Source: Chryseobacterium gleum (GTDB lineage: Bacteria; Bacteroidota; Bacteroidia; Flavobacteriales_D; Crocinitomicaceae). From it: DNA of 64,000 nt. Within the stretch, counting starts at the first letter, position 1. The number at the start of each line of letters is the position of its first letter. Positions 35,264 to 44,927 of the stretch are shown here, piece after piece. The stretch lies in assembly GCA_945897805.1 (NCBI GenBank), contig CAMDFX010000001.1, forward strand, positions 496,001-560,000, in the 5' to 3' direction. The position numbers were made by a program, and so were the translations under genes. The notes below the pieces were generated by a model. That model worked only from the letters and a program-made list of their open reading frames with translations, was not told where the DNA came from and searched no databases.

Positions 35264-37144
35264 ATGAATTATCTTTCCGTCGAAAATCTTACAAAATCAT
35301 TTGGTGACAGATTGCTTTTTGCTGACCTTAATTTTGGTATTGATCTCGGACAAAAAGTAGCCATTGTGGCAAAAAATGGTAGCGGAAAAACAACCTTATT
35401 GCGCTGCTTGATGGAATTGGAGCAATACGATTCAGGAAGAATTGTTTACCGAAATGATATACGCGTTGCTTTCATGGAGCAGTCGGAAAATTTGGATGAC
35501 AATCAAACGATTTTAGAAGCTGTTTTTTCTCACGATTTACCAGAAATTTTAGCTGTCAAAAAATACAATATCGCCATGAAAAATGGTGATGAAGATGCGA
35601 TAAATGCCTGTTTTGAGGAAATGACAGATTTGAATGCATGGGACATCGAATTGCGCGTTGAACAAATTCTCTCTGTTTTAAAACTGGACAATACAGATCT
35701 GTTAATCGGAAGTTTGTCTGGTGGACAGAAAAAACGCGTCAACTTGGCCAAAGTGTTGGTTTCAGATGCCGATTTTTTATTGCTTGATGAGCCCACAAAT
35801 CACTTGGATTTAGATATGATCGAATGGTTGGAAGAATATCTTTCGAAGTCTAAATCAACGATTTTAATGGTGACACACGACCGCTATTTTTTGGAAGTTG
35901 TTTGTGATACCATTTTAGAATTAGACGATAAAACAATCTATAAATACAAAGGGAATTTCTCTTATTACTTGGAGAAAAAAGCAGAAAGACAAGATCAATT
36001 ACAATCCACGATTGACAAAGCTAGAAATACTTTTAAGAAGGAATTGGATTGGATTCGTCGTCAGCCAAAAGCGCGCGGAGTAAAACAAAAAGCGCGTGTT
36101 GATTCTTTTGAAGACATTAAAAAAACAGCCAGTCAGCGCATTGATGATTCTGAAATGGATATTCCAGTTAAAATGGAACGACTTGGAACTAAAATTTTAG
36201 AATGTCATAAAATCTCCAAATCTTACGGGGAGAAAAAAATTGTCGATAACTTTTCTTACGATTTTCAGCGAAAAGAACGTCTGGGAATTGTTGGAAATAA
36301 CGGAACTGGAAAATCTACTTTCTTGAACATGATTCAAGACCGTGAGCCTTTGGATGGTGGAAAGGTTGTTGTTGGTGACACTGTCGTTTTTGGATATTAT
36401 AGCCAAGAATTGATTCAGGTTGATGAAAACAAAAAAGTAATTGATATCATTCGCGACATCGCAGAATTTATTCCATTGGAAAAAGGAAAACAACTTTCTG
36501 CAGCGCAATTCTTAGAGAAATTTTTGTTCAACCGCGACATGCATTACAATTACGTGTACAAATTGAGTGGTGGAGAAAAACGCCGTTTGAAATTGATGAC
36601 CGTTTTGATGTCGAACCCGAATTTCTTGATTTTAGATGAGCCAACAAATGACTTGGATATTTTTGTAATGAGTGTGTTGGAAGATTATCTGCGCGGATTT
36701 GAAGGTTGCTTGATTGTGGTTTCTCACGACCGTTATTTCATGGATAAAATGGTTGACCACGTTTTTGTTTTCGAAGGTCAAGGCGCAATCAAAGATATCA
36801 TTGGTAATTACACCGAATACCGCAAGCAAATTGCACAAGATGCGAAACGCGATAAAAAACCAAACGAAGAAAAAGAGAAAATTGAAGTAGTAAAAGTGAC
36901 TCAATTGTCCAACAATAATTCCGTTGAAAAAAAGAAACTTTCCTTCAAAGAAAAAGAAGAATTCAAACAATTGGAAAAAGATTTAGAAAAATTAGAAGAG
37001 GAAAAAAATGCCTTGACTCATGTACTTTCTGATTCAAAATCTTCTAATGACGACATAATGAAGGCTGGCACCAAATTATCTGAAATCGTTCAGAAAATTG
37101 AAACGACTACCGAACGCTGGATGGAATTGGCCGAGTTTGCCTAA
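35264..37144 (+). CDS. ABC-F ATPase, Uup-like translation factor
   Basis: 626 residues with two ABC domains and no membrane helices. First: VAKNGSGKTTLLR, LSGGQKKRVNLAKVL and LLLDEPTNHLD; second: VGNNGTGKSTFLN, LSGGEKRRLKLMTVL and LILDEPTNDLD. Between them is the arm/linker (RKTIRRQPKAR-like: DWIRRQPKARGVKQKARVDS). The last ~100 residues form a charged coiled coil (KEKEEFKQLEKDLEKLEEEK), the hallmark of Uup. ABC-F proteins act on the ribosomal E site or relieve stalling; some confer antibiotic resistance, but Uup-type members are housekeeping. Confidence 0.92.
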   Translation: MNYLSVENLTKSFGDRLLFADLNFGIDLGQKVAIVAKNGSGKTTLLRCLMELEQYDSGRIVYRNDIRVAFMEQSENLDDNQTILEAVFSHDLPEILAVKKYNIAMKNGDEDAINACFEEMTDLNAWDIELRVEQILSVLKLDNTDLLIGSLSGGQKKRVNLAKVLVSDADFLLLDEPTNHLDLDMIEWLEEYLSKSKSTILMVTHDRYFLEVVCDTILELDDKTIYKYKGNFSYYLEKKAERQDQLQSTIDKARNTFKKELDWIRRQPKARGVKQKARVDSFEDIKKTASQRIDDSEMDIPVKMERLGTKILECHKISKSYGEKKIVDNFSYDFQRKERLGIVGNNGTGKSTFLNMIQDREPLDGGKVVVGDTVVFGYYSQELIQVDENKKVIDIIRDIAEFIPLEKGKQLSAAQFLEKFLFNRDMHYNYVYKLSGGEKRRLKLMTVLMSNPNFLILDEPTNDLDIFVMSVLEDYLRGFEGCLIVVSHDRYFMDKMVDHVFVFEGQGAIKDIIGNYTEYRKQIAQDAKRDKKPNEEKEKIEVVKVTQLSNNNSVEKKKLSFKEKEEFKQLEKDLEKLEEEKNALTHVLSDSKSSNDDIMKAGTKLSEIVQKIETTTERWMELAEFA

Positions 37145-37461
37145 TTGCGCTTTACTTGATGTGATATTTATTTAATCTAGTGCTAGAATCAAGGTTTGAG
37201 TAATTGCTTCCTTGAGCTTTGTTTCAACCTTATATCAATTGGCATATTTCTCCCAATTCCCGTCAATTTTAAACATTCCGCAAATGTTTTTTTTGGATTT
37301 CTGATTGAGTTTTGCTCTGCAACCTCAATAAAATCAGCCAATACAAAATCTTTTCGTTTTCTGTTAATACTTAAATTGTGCTGATTCACTCAATCACTTC
37401 CTGGGCGATATGCATGACAAATATCATAAGCAGTAGGGAGTTTCCATTTGAGGTGGTTTGC
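37145..37461. other. Intergenic region with no supportable gene
   Basis: A 66-codon frame exists on the minus strand (37189-37389; MNQHNLSINRKRKDFVLADF at its start). It has a plausible composition but no recognisable domain, promoter or homologous feature nearby, so I do not call it. No terminator hairpin with a T run is obvious after the ABC-F gene. Confidence 0.4.
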
Positions 37462-38169
37462 TTACTTTAAGATTAATAATTTTTCAAAATTATCCAAGCT
37501 TGTTTCAAAGTAATTGTATTGAAATGAATCAATGTAATCGGCTTTACTTGGTATAAAAAATCTAATATCATCACGTGATTTTATTAAATTAAATGAATAT
37601 GGATCACAATTAGGGGTGTTTTTTAATTCAAATTCGATTAATTCTAAAAATTTATTTTCCTTGTAAACATTGATGTCTTCGATAAAGTGAGTAATATTTA
37701 TTTTTGTCGAGGTGTCAGATTTAATGTTTTTTAATTTATTGTATTCTAATTCGTTCAGTATATAACCACAAGTTTTTCTAAAAAATGTCCAATCTTGATT
37801 TAAAGTTGGGTATTTGTAATTTCCATCCCATTTGTCAACTATTAAAACATAGTATTTGACATCGTTAAAGGTCAGAGATTTTATTTGCAGTGAGTTGAAG
37901 TTTTGTTCTGTTCTTGACATCATATTTGCGCCCGATAATTTATACCTAACTGTATATTCTTTATCAGAACTTTTATAGTTCTTATCTGAGCAAATTACAT
38001 TACCGTAATCAACCCATTCACCAATGGCATTATTAAATGACCAACCTACTGATTTATATAAAACCATGCTCTCACTGGAGAATTCAAGTTTACCTTTATT
38101 AATTCTTTCTTGTCCAAAGGTTGAAAAACCTATGAGAAAAATACCCAAGACTACTAATTTTATTTTCAT
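37462..38169 (-). CDS. Secreted protein of unknown function
   Basis: 235 residues with a signal peptide (MKIKLVVLGIFLIGFSTFGQ). The mature part has strand-rich segments (GKLEFSSESMVLYKSVGWSF, YTVRYKLSGANMMSRTEQNF, KYYVLIVDKWDGNYKYP) and a C-terminal half with FIEDINVYKENKFLELIEFE. I do not recognise it. No lipobox or type IX sorting domain is present, so it is likely periplasmic. It is isolated, with 266 bp upstream that contain no other feature. Confidence 0.65.
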   Translation of the reverse strand: MKIKLVVLGIFLIGFSTFGQERINKGKLEFSSESMVLYKSVGWSFNNAIGEWVDYGNVICSDKNYKSSDKEYTVRYKLSGANMMSRTEQNFNSLQIKSLTFNDVKYYVLIVDKWDGNYKYPTLNQDWTFFRKTCGYILNELEYNKLKNIKSDTSTKINITHFIEDINVYKENKFLELIEFELKNTPNCDPYSFNLIKSRDDIRFFIPSKADYIDSFQYNYFETSLDNFEKLLILK

Positions 38170-38419
38170 TTGTTTTCGTGTTTTAGTTAGAACTATTTTT
38201 TGATAACTAAGGCTTTTTATTTCAATTAATTATAAGCCATTGAAGCTAAATTTAATCTAATGTAAATAATTAAATTCATGGAAGAAATTTGAAATTTTAA
38301 AGTGTAATTACAATTGATTAAACTGTTGAGTTGAAATTGAAGAAATTGGTTTTTAAAAGAATAGAAATCGCCAGTAGGAAATGCTGCTTTTCTGATTTTC
38401 CTTTTACCGATTAATCCCG

Positions 38420-38427
38420 TATATTTG
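38420..38427 (+). promoter_or_regulatory. Putative cca promoter box (TATATTTG)
   Basis: A TANNTTTG match ending 8 nt before the ATG of cca. A TTG at the -33 position is not obvious. Confidence 0.45.
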
Positions 38428-38435
38428 CACCCGCA

Positions 38436-39860
38436 ATGAAAAATTCAAATCTCGCTCATCACTTAAAACATCCTGTTTTCAAAGTCGCTTCACAAATCTG
38501 TAAAGAGCAAGGAATTCAGGCTTTTGTGATTGGTGGCTATGTGCGTGATTTGCTTCTAGAACGTCCTTCCAAAGACATTGACATCGTAGTTTTAGGCAGC
38601 GGAATGGATTTTGCAGAAAAATGTGCACAAACCTTACGCGTCAAGAAAGTGGCGTTTTTCAAGAATTACGGAACAGCACAATTCAAGTACAAAGATTTAG
38701 AAATTGAATTTGTGGGGGCTAGAAAAGAGTCCTACAGAGAAGATTCACGCAAACCTTTGGTTGAAAGTGGAACATTGAGTGACGATCAAAATCGCCGTGA
38801 TTTTACAATTAACGCCTTGGCATTGAGTTTACATCCCGATAATTTTGGTGAATTAATAGATCCTTTCGGTGGAGTAGAAGACCTTGAAAAACAAATTATT
38901 CGTACTCCTTTGGAACCAGCGCAAACGTATTCTGATGATCCTTTGCGAATGATGCGCGCCATTCGATTTGCCACTCAATTGAATTTCACAATTGAAAATA
39001 AAAGTCTGCAAGCAATTAAAGACAATTCTGCTCGCTTGGAAATTATTTCAAGAGAAAGAATTAGTGACGAATTGAACAAAATTATCTTGTCAAATGAACC
39101 TTCTCGCGGTTTTAAATTGTTGTTTTCTACGCATTTATTACATCAATTTTTTCCTGAAATGGTTGATTTATATGGTATTGAAGTGATTCAGGGAAAGTCT
39201 CACAAAGATAATTTTTACCATACATTAGAAGTGTTAGACAATATCAGTGAAAATACAGATAATTTGTGGTTGCGTTGGGCTGCAATTCTGCATGATATTG
39301 CAAAACCCCCGACCAAAAAATTTGATCCTGTAGTAGGTTGGACATTTCATGGTCACGAAGATTTGGGGGCGCGTTTTGTTCCAAGAATTTTTAAAAACAT
39401 GAAATTGCCGTTGGACCATAAAATGAAGTATGTTCAAAAAATAGTAAGATTGCATTTACGGCCAATCTCCTTGGTGAAAGGACACGTAACGGATTCAGCT
39501 ATAAGAAGATTGCTTTTTGAAGCAGGCGATGATATCGAAGATCTAATGACACTTTGTAATGCAGACATAACTTCAAAAAACGAATTTAAAGTCCAAAAGT
39601 TTAAAAAGAATTTCGATATTGTTTCCAAAAAATTGAAAGAAGTGGAAGCCAAAGATCAAGTCAGAAATTTTCAACCTCCTGTTTCTGGAGAATTAATTAT
39701 GCAGACTTTCGATTTAAAACCTTGTGCTGAAATAGGATTATTGAAATCAGAAATCAAAGATGCTATTTTGGAAGGAACAATCGAAAATAATTTTGAAGCA
39801 GCTTATGCACATTTGTTATTTTTAGCAGAAAAAATAGGATTAAAGCCAGTAAAAATTTAA
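38436..39860 (+). CDS. cca: CCA-adding tRNA nucleotidyltransferase with HD domain
   Basis: 474 residues. Class II nucleotidyltransferase head: FVIGGYVRDLLLERPSKDID with the catalytic DxD, and RRDFTINALALSL. The neck follows with PLEPAQTYSDDPLRMMRAIR. A HD phosphohydrolase domain comes next (LRWAAILHDIAKPPT, HGHEDLGA). It adds or repairs CCA at tRNA 3' ends; the HD domain may remove 2',3'-cyclic phosphates. The 43-nt gap to the next gene on the same strand allows co-transcription. Confidence 0.93.
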   Translation: MKNSNLAHHLKHPVFKVASQICKEQGIQAFVIGGYVRDLLLERPSKDIDIVVLGSGMDFAEKCAQTLRVKKVAFFKNYGTAQFKYKDLEIEFVGARKESYREDSRKPLVESGTLSDDQNRRDFTINALALSLHPDNFGELIDPFGGVEDLEKQIIRTPLEPAQTYSDDPLRMMRAIRFATQLNFTIENKSLQAIKDNSARLEIISRERISDELNKIILSNEPSRGFKLLFSTHLLHQFFPEMVDLYGIEVIQGKSHKDNFYHTLEVLDNISENTDNLWLRWAAILHDIAKPPTKKFDPVVGWTFHGHEDLGARFVPRIFKNMKLPLDHKMKYVQKIVRLHLRPISLVKGHVTDSAIRRLLFEAGDDIEDLMTLCNADITSKNEFKVQKFKKNFDIVSKKLKEVEAKDQVRNFQPPVSGELIMQTFDLKPCAEIGLLKSEIKDAILEGTIENNFEAAYAHLLFLAEKIGLKPVKI

Positions 39861-39902
39861 TCGTTTAAAGATTCTTTTTAATTTAGAACAAAATTCAAAC
39901 CC

Positions 39903-40451
39903 ATGGGTACATTAAAATTTCGCGTTTTATTAGATACAGAGCAAGAAAGTGAAATATTCAGAGACATTTTAATAGACGAAAACGATAATTTCGAGTCATT
40001 ATATCATGCGATAATTTCTTCATTTAGATTTCAAGGAGATCAAATGGCTTCATTTTATATTTCTAATGAAAACTGGGACAAAGGACATGAAATTAGTTTG
40101 ATGGATATGAATTATGGCGATGAATCAATTGATGAAATTGCTTCTGTTATGTCTGGCGCCAAGTTGCGTGATTTCATGGAACAACCTGACCAAAAAGTGA
40201 TTTTGGTTTATGATTTTCTTAGAATGTGGATATTCTTGATTGAATTATTAGAAAGAACAGAAGAAATTATTGAAACTCCAACCACCGTTTTATCAATAGG
40301 AATGGCGCCACCTGAAGATTCAAGAATCGTGAATTTGGAGGAAGAGGAAGAATTTGGAATGGAAGATGAGGATGATTTTGAATTTGATTCTGAAGATGAT
40401 TTTGAAGATGGTTATTCGGACGAGGACTTGGCTGGATATGACGAATATTAA
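39903..40451 (+). CDS. PRiA4 ORF3-like (IS1096 passenger TnpR-type) protein with acidic tail
   Basis: 182 residues. The N-terminal ~130 residues fit the plasmid pRiA4 ORF-3-like fold (LKFRVLLDTEQESEIFRDIL, NFESLYHAIISSFRF, MASFYISNENWDKGHEI, LVYDFLRMWIFLIEL). The final ~45 residues are almost entirely D, E, F, G and S, a strongly acidic disordered tail. The family name refers to its presence in IS1096, but chromosomal copies in Bacteroidota are stable genes, and nothing here indicates transposition. It follows cca and precedes a methyltransferase by 6 nt. Confidence 0.8.
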   Translation: MGTLKFRVLLDTEQESEIFRDILIDENDNFESLYHAIISSFRFQGDQMASFYISNENWDKGHEISLMDMNYGDESIDEIASVMSGAKLRDFMEQPDQKVILVYDFLRMWIFLIELLERTEEIIETPTTVLSIGMAPPEDSRIVNLEEEEEFGMEDEDDFEFDSEDDFEDGYSDEDLAGYDEY

Positions 40452-40457
40452 GAAAAC

Positions 40458-41165
40458 ATGAATAAATTTACTGGAGATCCGATTGGTAAAGCCATTTTGG
40501 AATATGTAAAAACCAATAAACCAGACGATATAATTGTTTCTTCCGAAATTTGTGAAGATGATATTATTCCCTTAGAAGTACTTTTCAGACAATACGACGA
40601 AATGCCTGAATTGGAAAAATTAGCATTAAGTATGGCTGATGGTGATGTGTTGGATGTTGGCGCTGGTGCTGGATTTCATGCTAAATACCTGCAAGATAAA
40701 GGATTCAATGTTCAAACAATTGATATTTCAGAAGGTTCAGTTCAATTTATGATTTCCAATGGTTTGAAAGCGTCTAAAATTGACTTTTTTGATTTAAAAG
40801 GAGAACAATTTGACACCATTTTGATGTTGATGAATGGCATTGGAATAGCTGGAACACTTTCGAATTTAGAAAAAACCTTGGCTCATGCAAAAACACTATT
40901 GAAACCTGGAGGTAAATTGTATTGTGATTCTTCTGATATCAAATATTTGTATGAAGATGAAGATGGGGCTTTGTGGGTTGATTTAAATACAGAATATTAT
41001 GGCAACTTTCGTTTCCAAATGAAATACAAAAAAGAAATTGGTCCTTGGTTTGATTGGTTGTATGTCGATTTTGATAATTTATTTCAAGCAGCCAAAAATG
41101 TTGGATTGAAAGCCTCAAGAATATACAATGTTGACGATAATTACTTGGCTGAAATTGTCAATTAA
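40458..41165 (+). CDS. Class I SAM-dependent methyltransferase
   Basis: 235 residues. After a ~60-residue N-terminal extension comes the SAM-binding motif DGDVLDVGAGAGFHAKYLQD, motif II at VQTIDISEGSVQFM and motif III FDTILMLMNGIGIAGTLSNL, then LLKPGGKLYCDSSDI. The late substrate half (YYGNFRFQMKYKKEIGPWFD) does not identify the substrate. It starts 6 nt after the PRiA4-like gene, so the pair is probably one operon. Confidence 0.88.
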   Translation: MNKFTGDPIGKAILEYVKTNKPDDIIVSSEICEDDIIPLEVLFRQYDEMPELEKLALSMADGDVLDVGAGAGFHAKYLQDKGFNVQTIDISEGSVQFMISNGLKASKIDFFDLKGEQFDTILMLMNGIGIAGTLSNLEKTLAHAKTLLKPGGKLYCDSSDIKYLYEDEDGALWVDLNTEYYGNFRFQMKYKKEIGPWFDWLYVDFDNLFQAAKNVGLKASRIYNVDDNYLAEIVN

Positions 41166-41259
41166 CCATTTGTCCCCAAAATATTTTAGTTGATACTTAA
41201 TTTATAATTTGAATAAAATAATGCCTTATTTTTATCTCAAATTGAAATAATATTGCCTT

Positions 41260-42153
41260 ATGAAAAATAGAAAATCGTACTTTTCCTTTGGGATTTTAAG
41301 TTTATTTATAACATTATCTTCTTTCCTTTGGAAAAGCAATCAAACCGGGCAACAACAAACGTCTTTGCTCTGGAAAATAGAAGGAAATGGACTCAAACAA
41401 CCATCTTATCTATTTGGTACCATGCATTTGATTGAAAAGCAATATTTCTATTTTCCTGAAAGTTTGGAAAAATTGGTCAAAAAATCAGATTTTTTAGTGA
41501 TGGAAATTGCAGGAATTCCAGATCAAGCAGAAGCGATGAAATATGTGGTGCTGCAAGAAGGAACTTTTTACGATTTTTTTACGCCGCAACAAATGGATAC
41601 CATTTTAGCTTGGACAAAATCAAAAATGATGATGGACGAGAAAACTTTCAAAACGACTTTTTCTAAATTTAAACCTTTTGTTTTAGTGCAAACAGCGACG
41701 CAAATGCATTTCATGGGGAAAACAGAATCCTACGAAATGACTTTCCAAAATATTGCGAATAAGAATAAAATCAAAATGGAAGGTTTGGAAACAATCGCCG
41801 ATCAAATGAAAATTTTTGATGATTTGACCAAAGAGCAACAAGCTAAAATGGTGATGGAAGGAATCAGAGACGAAGTTAAATCGAACGAAATGAGCACAAA
41901 AATGCAACAGATTTATAGACGTCAGCGCATTGATTCTTTGTACAATATGATTCATGCCGAAGGTGGAGTTTTAGCTGCTGAACAAAATACATTTTTAGAC
42001 AATAGAAATAAAAATTGGATTCCAAAAATCAAGAATTATGTTTCGCAAGGAAAAGCTTTTATTGCCGTTGGTGCTGGACATTTAGGAGGAGAAAATGGGG
42101 TGATTCGCTTGCTGGAAAAAGAAGGATTTATTGTAACTCCTGTCAAATTATAA
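41260..42153 (+). CDS. TraB/GumN family protein
   Basis: 297 residues with an N-terminal hydrophobic export segment (SYFSFGILSLFITLSSFLW). Family motifs are SYLFGTMHLIEKQYFYFPE, FLVMEIAGIPDQAEAMK, KIKMEGLETIADQMKIFDD and the C-terminal FIAVGAGHLGGENGVIRLLE. GumN/TraB proteins share the Tiki-like fold with conserved GTMH and GAGHL residues, and some are metalloproteases. Role here unknown. It sits 26 nt before the FKBP gene. Confidence 0.88.
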   Translation: MKNRKSYFSFGILSLFITLSSFLWKSNQTGQQQTSLLWKIEGNGLKQPSYLFGTMHLIEKQYFYFPESLEKLVKKSDFLVMEIAGIPDQAEAMKYVVLQEGTFYDFFTPQQMDTILAWTKSKMMMDEKTFKTTFSKFKPFVLVQTATQMHFMGKTESYEMTFQNIANKNKIKMEGLETIADQMKIFDDLTKEQQAKMVMEGIRDEVKSNEMSTKMQQIYRRQRIDSLYNMIHAEGGVLAAEQNTFLDNRNKNWIPKIKNYVSQGKAFIAVGAGHLGGENGVIRLLEKEGFIVTPVKL

Positions 42154-42179
42154 GTTTAAAAAACACAATTTAAAAAGAA

Positions 42180-42629
42180 ATGAAATATTTTACTTTCGCA
42201 ATAGTCACTTTATTTTTAGTCGGTTGCAAAACTTATTCTGAAGAAGAAAAAACAAAATTTGACCAGAAAATAGAGGAATTTATAGCTAAATCAGATGTAA
42301 AATATGAGCGTTCCGAATCTGGTCTATATTACCAAATAGAAAATATTGGCGAAGGAGAATTCATCAAATTCAATGACGAAGTAAGTTTCACTTATACAGG
42401 AAAATTACTCAACGGAAAAACATTTGATGGAATGCACAAAAGAACGCCAATAACTTTTGAAGTTTCCAAATTAATTGAAGGCTGGAAAGAAGCATTTATG
42501 TACCTCAAAAAGGGTGGAAAAGCAAAATTAATTATTCCACCAACATTGGGATATGGCGATAATGATTTGACAGATATTCCGCCAAATTCAATCTTAGTTT
42601 TCGAGATTGAAATCATTGATGTACATTGA
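42180..42629 (+). CDS. FKBP-type peptidyl-prolyl isomerase, lipoprotein
   Basis: 149 residues. MKYFTFAIVTLFLVGCKTYS is a lipoprotein signal with lipobox LVGC. The FKBP domain spans about 45-149: FIKFNDEVSFTYTGKLLNGK, PITFEVSKLIEGWKEAFMYL, KKGGKAKLIIPPTLGYGDN and ILVFEIEIIDV. The active-site residues (Y, F, W, Y) are present. It should assist folding of envelope proteins after lipid anchoring. A GNAT gene starts 15 nt downstream. Confidence 0.93.
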   Translation: MKYFTFAIVTLFLVGCKTYSEEEKTKFDQKIEEFIAKSDVKYERSESGLYYQIENIGEGEFIKFNDEVSFTYTGKLLNGKTFDGMHKRTPITFEVSKLIEGWKEAFMYLKKGGKAKLIIPPTLGYGDNDLTDIPPNSILVFEIEIIDVH

Positions 42630-42644
42630 TTTTGAATTTAATGT

Positions 42645-43109
42645 ATGGAAAATCAAATTATTATAAGGCCATACGAAATTCAAGATAAATCAGCTTTGAT
42701 TGATTTATTGAGGATGAACACTCCAAAATATTTTGGTTTTGAAGAAGAAAATGATTTCATTTGCTACTTAGAATTCGAGATTGAATCCTATTTTGTGATT
42801 GAAAAAAACAATCAAATCGTGGGTTGTGGTGGAGTCAATTTGAATTTAGAAGAACGCATTGGAATCATCAGTTGGGGAATGATTCATCCTGATTTTTTCG
42901 GACAAAAACTAGGGAGTCAATTGTTGGAATATCGAATTTCGTTTCTGAAAAACAACTACAATTTAAATTTACAAAAAATCATTGTCAGAACTTCTCAATT
43001 GGTTTTTCCTTTTTATCAAAAACATGGATTTGAATTGAAAGAAATTCATCCTGATTTTTGGTCGAAAGGCATAGATATGTATTTGATGGAAATAGATTTA
43101 GATATTTAG
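42645..43109 (+). CDS. GNAT family N-acetyltransferase
   Basis: 154 residues. The GNAT core is visible: FVIEKNNQIVGCGGVNLN, GIISWGMIHPDFFGQKLGSQ (the acetyl-CoA-binding R/Q-x-x-G-x-G/A loop is modified as QKLGSQ) and LVFPFYQKHGFELKEI. Substrate unknown. The last 119 bp of this gene, 42975-43093, are repeated at 45130-45248, where the copy is damaged. The two versions end differently (MEIDLDI here, MEIEV there), so the present 3' end may be a replacement. Confidence 0.85.
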   Translation: MENQIIIRPYEIQDKSALIDLLRMNTPKYFGFEEENDFICYLEFEIESYFVIEKNNQIVGCGGVNLNLEERIGIISWGMIHPDFFGQKLGSQLLEYRISFLKNNYNLNLQKIIVRTSQLVFPFYQKHGFELKEIHPDFWSKGIDMYLMEIDLDI

Positions 43110-43331
43110 TTTCTCTAAGCTATGAGTTTCAGATTAGTTCGATCTTATAAAGTTTGGAAAGCTAGGGACAAAACAATATTGAATTTTTTAGTTTACATAC
43201 TTAACGGGATTAAACCAAAATATTATACTTGTTTTTTTTAAAGCTTTACTGAAGATGGAATTTAAAGTATAAAATAATTAAATTGCAGTTTGTTATTGTT
43301 CCATTTGAAGAACATTTAATTGACATTATTG

Positions 43332-44927
43332 TCAATAACAAACTCTAGAGCATTTTACTGTACAGAATTCAAAAGAATTTCTAATAAATTCATAAGAATT
43401 TGAAAATGAAGCTTTTGCTAGGTTGCTTCCACTGTAAAATTCATATAATGATTCGACAGTTAATTTATCAGCACTATATCCTTTTTCACCTACACCATCG
43501 TAAATCCCATTTATTGTTGACTTACAACACGTGCAACGATAAACTTTATTTAATTCAGCTTTAGACAGATTTATAGAGGCTTTTGGCTTTTTGTCTATCA
43601 TTGAACCATCTTTATTTAGGAACATTATGTAGAGTATAGTCCCGTCTTCATTATACATAGTAACATCACCAAACATAGAATAACTGTTTTGTGATGTAGT
43701 ATCTATATTTCCCTGAAAAGCAAGTTTCCCAGATTCATAGTATGATTTCAATGGACGAAAGCCACTTGTATGAATACTTTCTGTTTTCAGTTTACCATTT
43801 TCATAAAATTCCTTGTATGGACCTTCTTTTTTACCATTCTTCGTAATAAAATCATCACACATATTTCCATTTTCATAAAAGGTCTTGTATCTACCTTCAA
43901 CACTGCCATTTTTGTGATAAAACTCACGTTTTAGTTTACCAGAAGGATAGAATTCTTTGGCTATACCATTTTTCTTTCCCTCAAGGTAGGTTGTTTCTTC
44001 AAATAAATTGCCATTATTTTTGTACACTATACATAATCCATTTAGCTTTCCATTTTTCATAAAATCTTGTTCTAATAATGAGCCATCTTCATTATAAAAC
44101 AGCCAATTACCATCCATTCCATTCATAGGTATTCCATCAACATTTAAATTACTACCATCTCCATTAATATATGATCCCTTAGCACTCAATTTGCCATTCT
44201 TAAAATAAAATGACCAATCACCAATTTGTTTACCATTTTTATAATTACCCTCGGCAATCTTTTGTCCATCGATAGCGTATTTTTGACACCTACCTTCTTT
44301 AATGTTGTCAATAACAAAGAACTCTTGGGATATATTAGGTTTGTAGGCTGTTTTCGCTTTCTCTATCTTAATTTTGTTTTCAAACTCTTGAATTTCATCA
44401 GAGTAAGTGATTAATAATTTTTCACTTAATTGGATTTTTTTCACCAATTCATTATAATCATTATATAAAATTAAATCCTTTCCCTTCAATTTTCCTTCAG
44501 CGCCGTTTATCTTTATTTTTTCAAATTTTTTAGTATTTTTAATTCTTGTATTACTAAAATTTTCCAAGTCAGTCTTTAAAGATCTATTTTCCAATTCAGC
44601 AGTGGTTTTTTTATCAGATGACGATTTTAAACTATTAACTAATTCAATCAACAATAAAGTGTCCAGATAATTCTTTGAATTATATCCTGCAGTTTCGTAA
44701 TATTCAATCTTAAGCCCGCTGGCATGACCATTCAATACTTCGCATTTTGATAAAATACACCCAGTTGACTCATTAGCTGTAATAATAAAACCTGTAAATA
44801 GGTTTGATTTCTGGTAATATAAACCTTTGTTATTTGTTAAATCACTATCTTTTACAATATTTTGAGAATTCGCAAAATTATTGTTGAGAATTAAAATAAT
44901 TAGCGCTGTTTTCAGAAAATTTTTCAT
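43332..44927 (-). CDS. Secreted YwqK/MORN-repeat protein with cysteine-rich C-terminal domain
   Basis: 531 residues from ATG 44927; the frame opens 15 codons earlier, but MKNFLKTALIILILNNNFAN is a signal peptide. Residues ~100-200 are charged and probably coiled coil. From ~210 to 430 there are about ten YwqK/MORN-like repeats of 22-24 residues, such as GNYKNGKQIGDWSFYFKNGK and KNGKKEGPYKEFYENGKLK. The last ~75 residues contain CTCCKS and a final CTVKCSRVC, an unusual cysteine set. Databases call YwqK-repeat proteins antitoxins, but here the export signal argues for a surface or periplasmic role. No toxin gene is adjacent. Confidence 0.8.
   Translation of the reverse strand: MKNFLKTALIILILNNNFANSQNIVKDSDLTNNKGLYYQKSNLFTGFIITANESTGCILSKCEVLNGHASGLKIEYYETAGYNSKNYLDTLLLIELVNSLKSSSDKKTTAELENRSLKTDLENFSNTRIKNTKKFEKIKINGAEGKLKGKDLILYNDYNELVKKIQLSEKLLITYSDEIQEFENKIKIEKAKTAYKPNISQEFFVIDNIKEGRCQKYAIDGQKIAEGNYKNGKQIGDWSFYFKNGKLSAKGSYINGDGSNLNVDGIPMNGMDGNWLFYNEDGSLLEQDFMKNGKLNGLCIVYKNNGNLFEETTYLEGKKNGIAKEFYPSGKLKREFYHKNGSVEGRYKTFYENGNMCDDFITKNGKKEGPYKEFYENGKLKTESIHTSGFRPLKSYYESGKLAFQGNIDTTSQNSYSMFGDVTMYNEDGTILYIMFLNKDGSMIDKKPKASINLSKAELNKVYRCTCCKSTINGIYDGVGEKGYSADKLTVESLYEFYSGSNLAKASFSNSYEFIRNSFEFCTVKCSRVCY

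Noticed and set aside
37189-37389. 66-codon minus-strand frame in the gap after the ABC-F gene
   Set aside because: Composition is plausible but there is no domain, promoter or neighbour evidence; the opposite strand is also open, as chance frames often are.
39903-40451. Insertion sequence because of the IS1096 passenger annotation
   Set aside because: There is no transposase, no terminal inverted repeats and no target duplication; the gene sits in an apparently stable operon with a methyltransferase.
43332-44927. Complete toxin-antitoxin system around the YwqK gene
   Set aside because: No second small gene lies next to it, and the protein carries an export signal.
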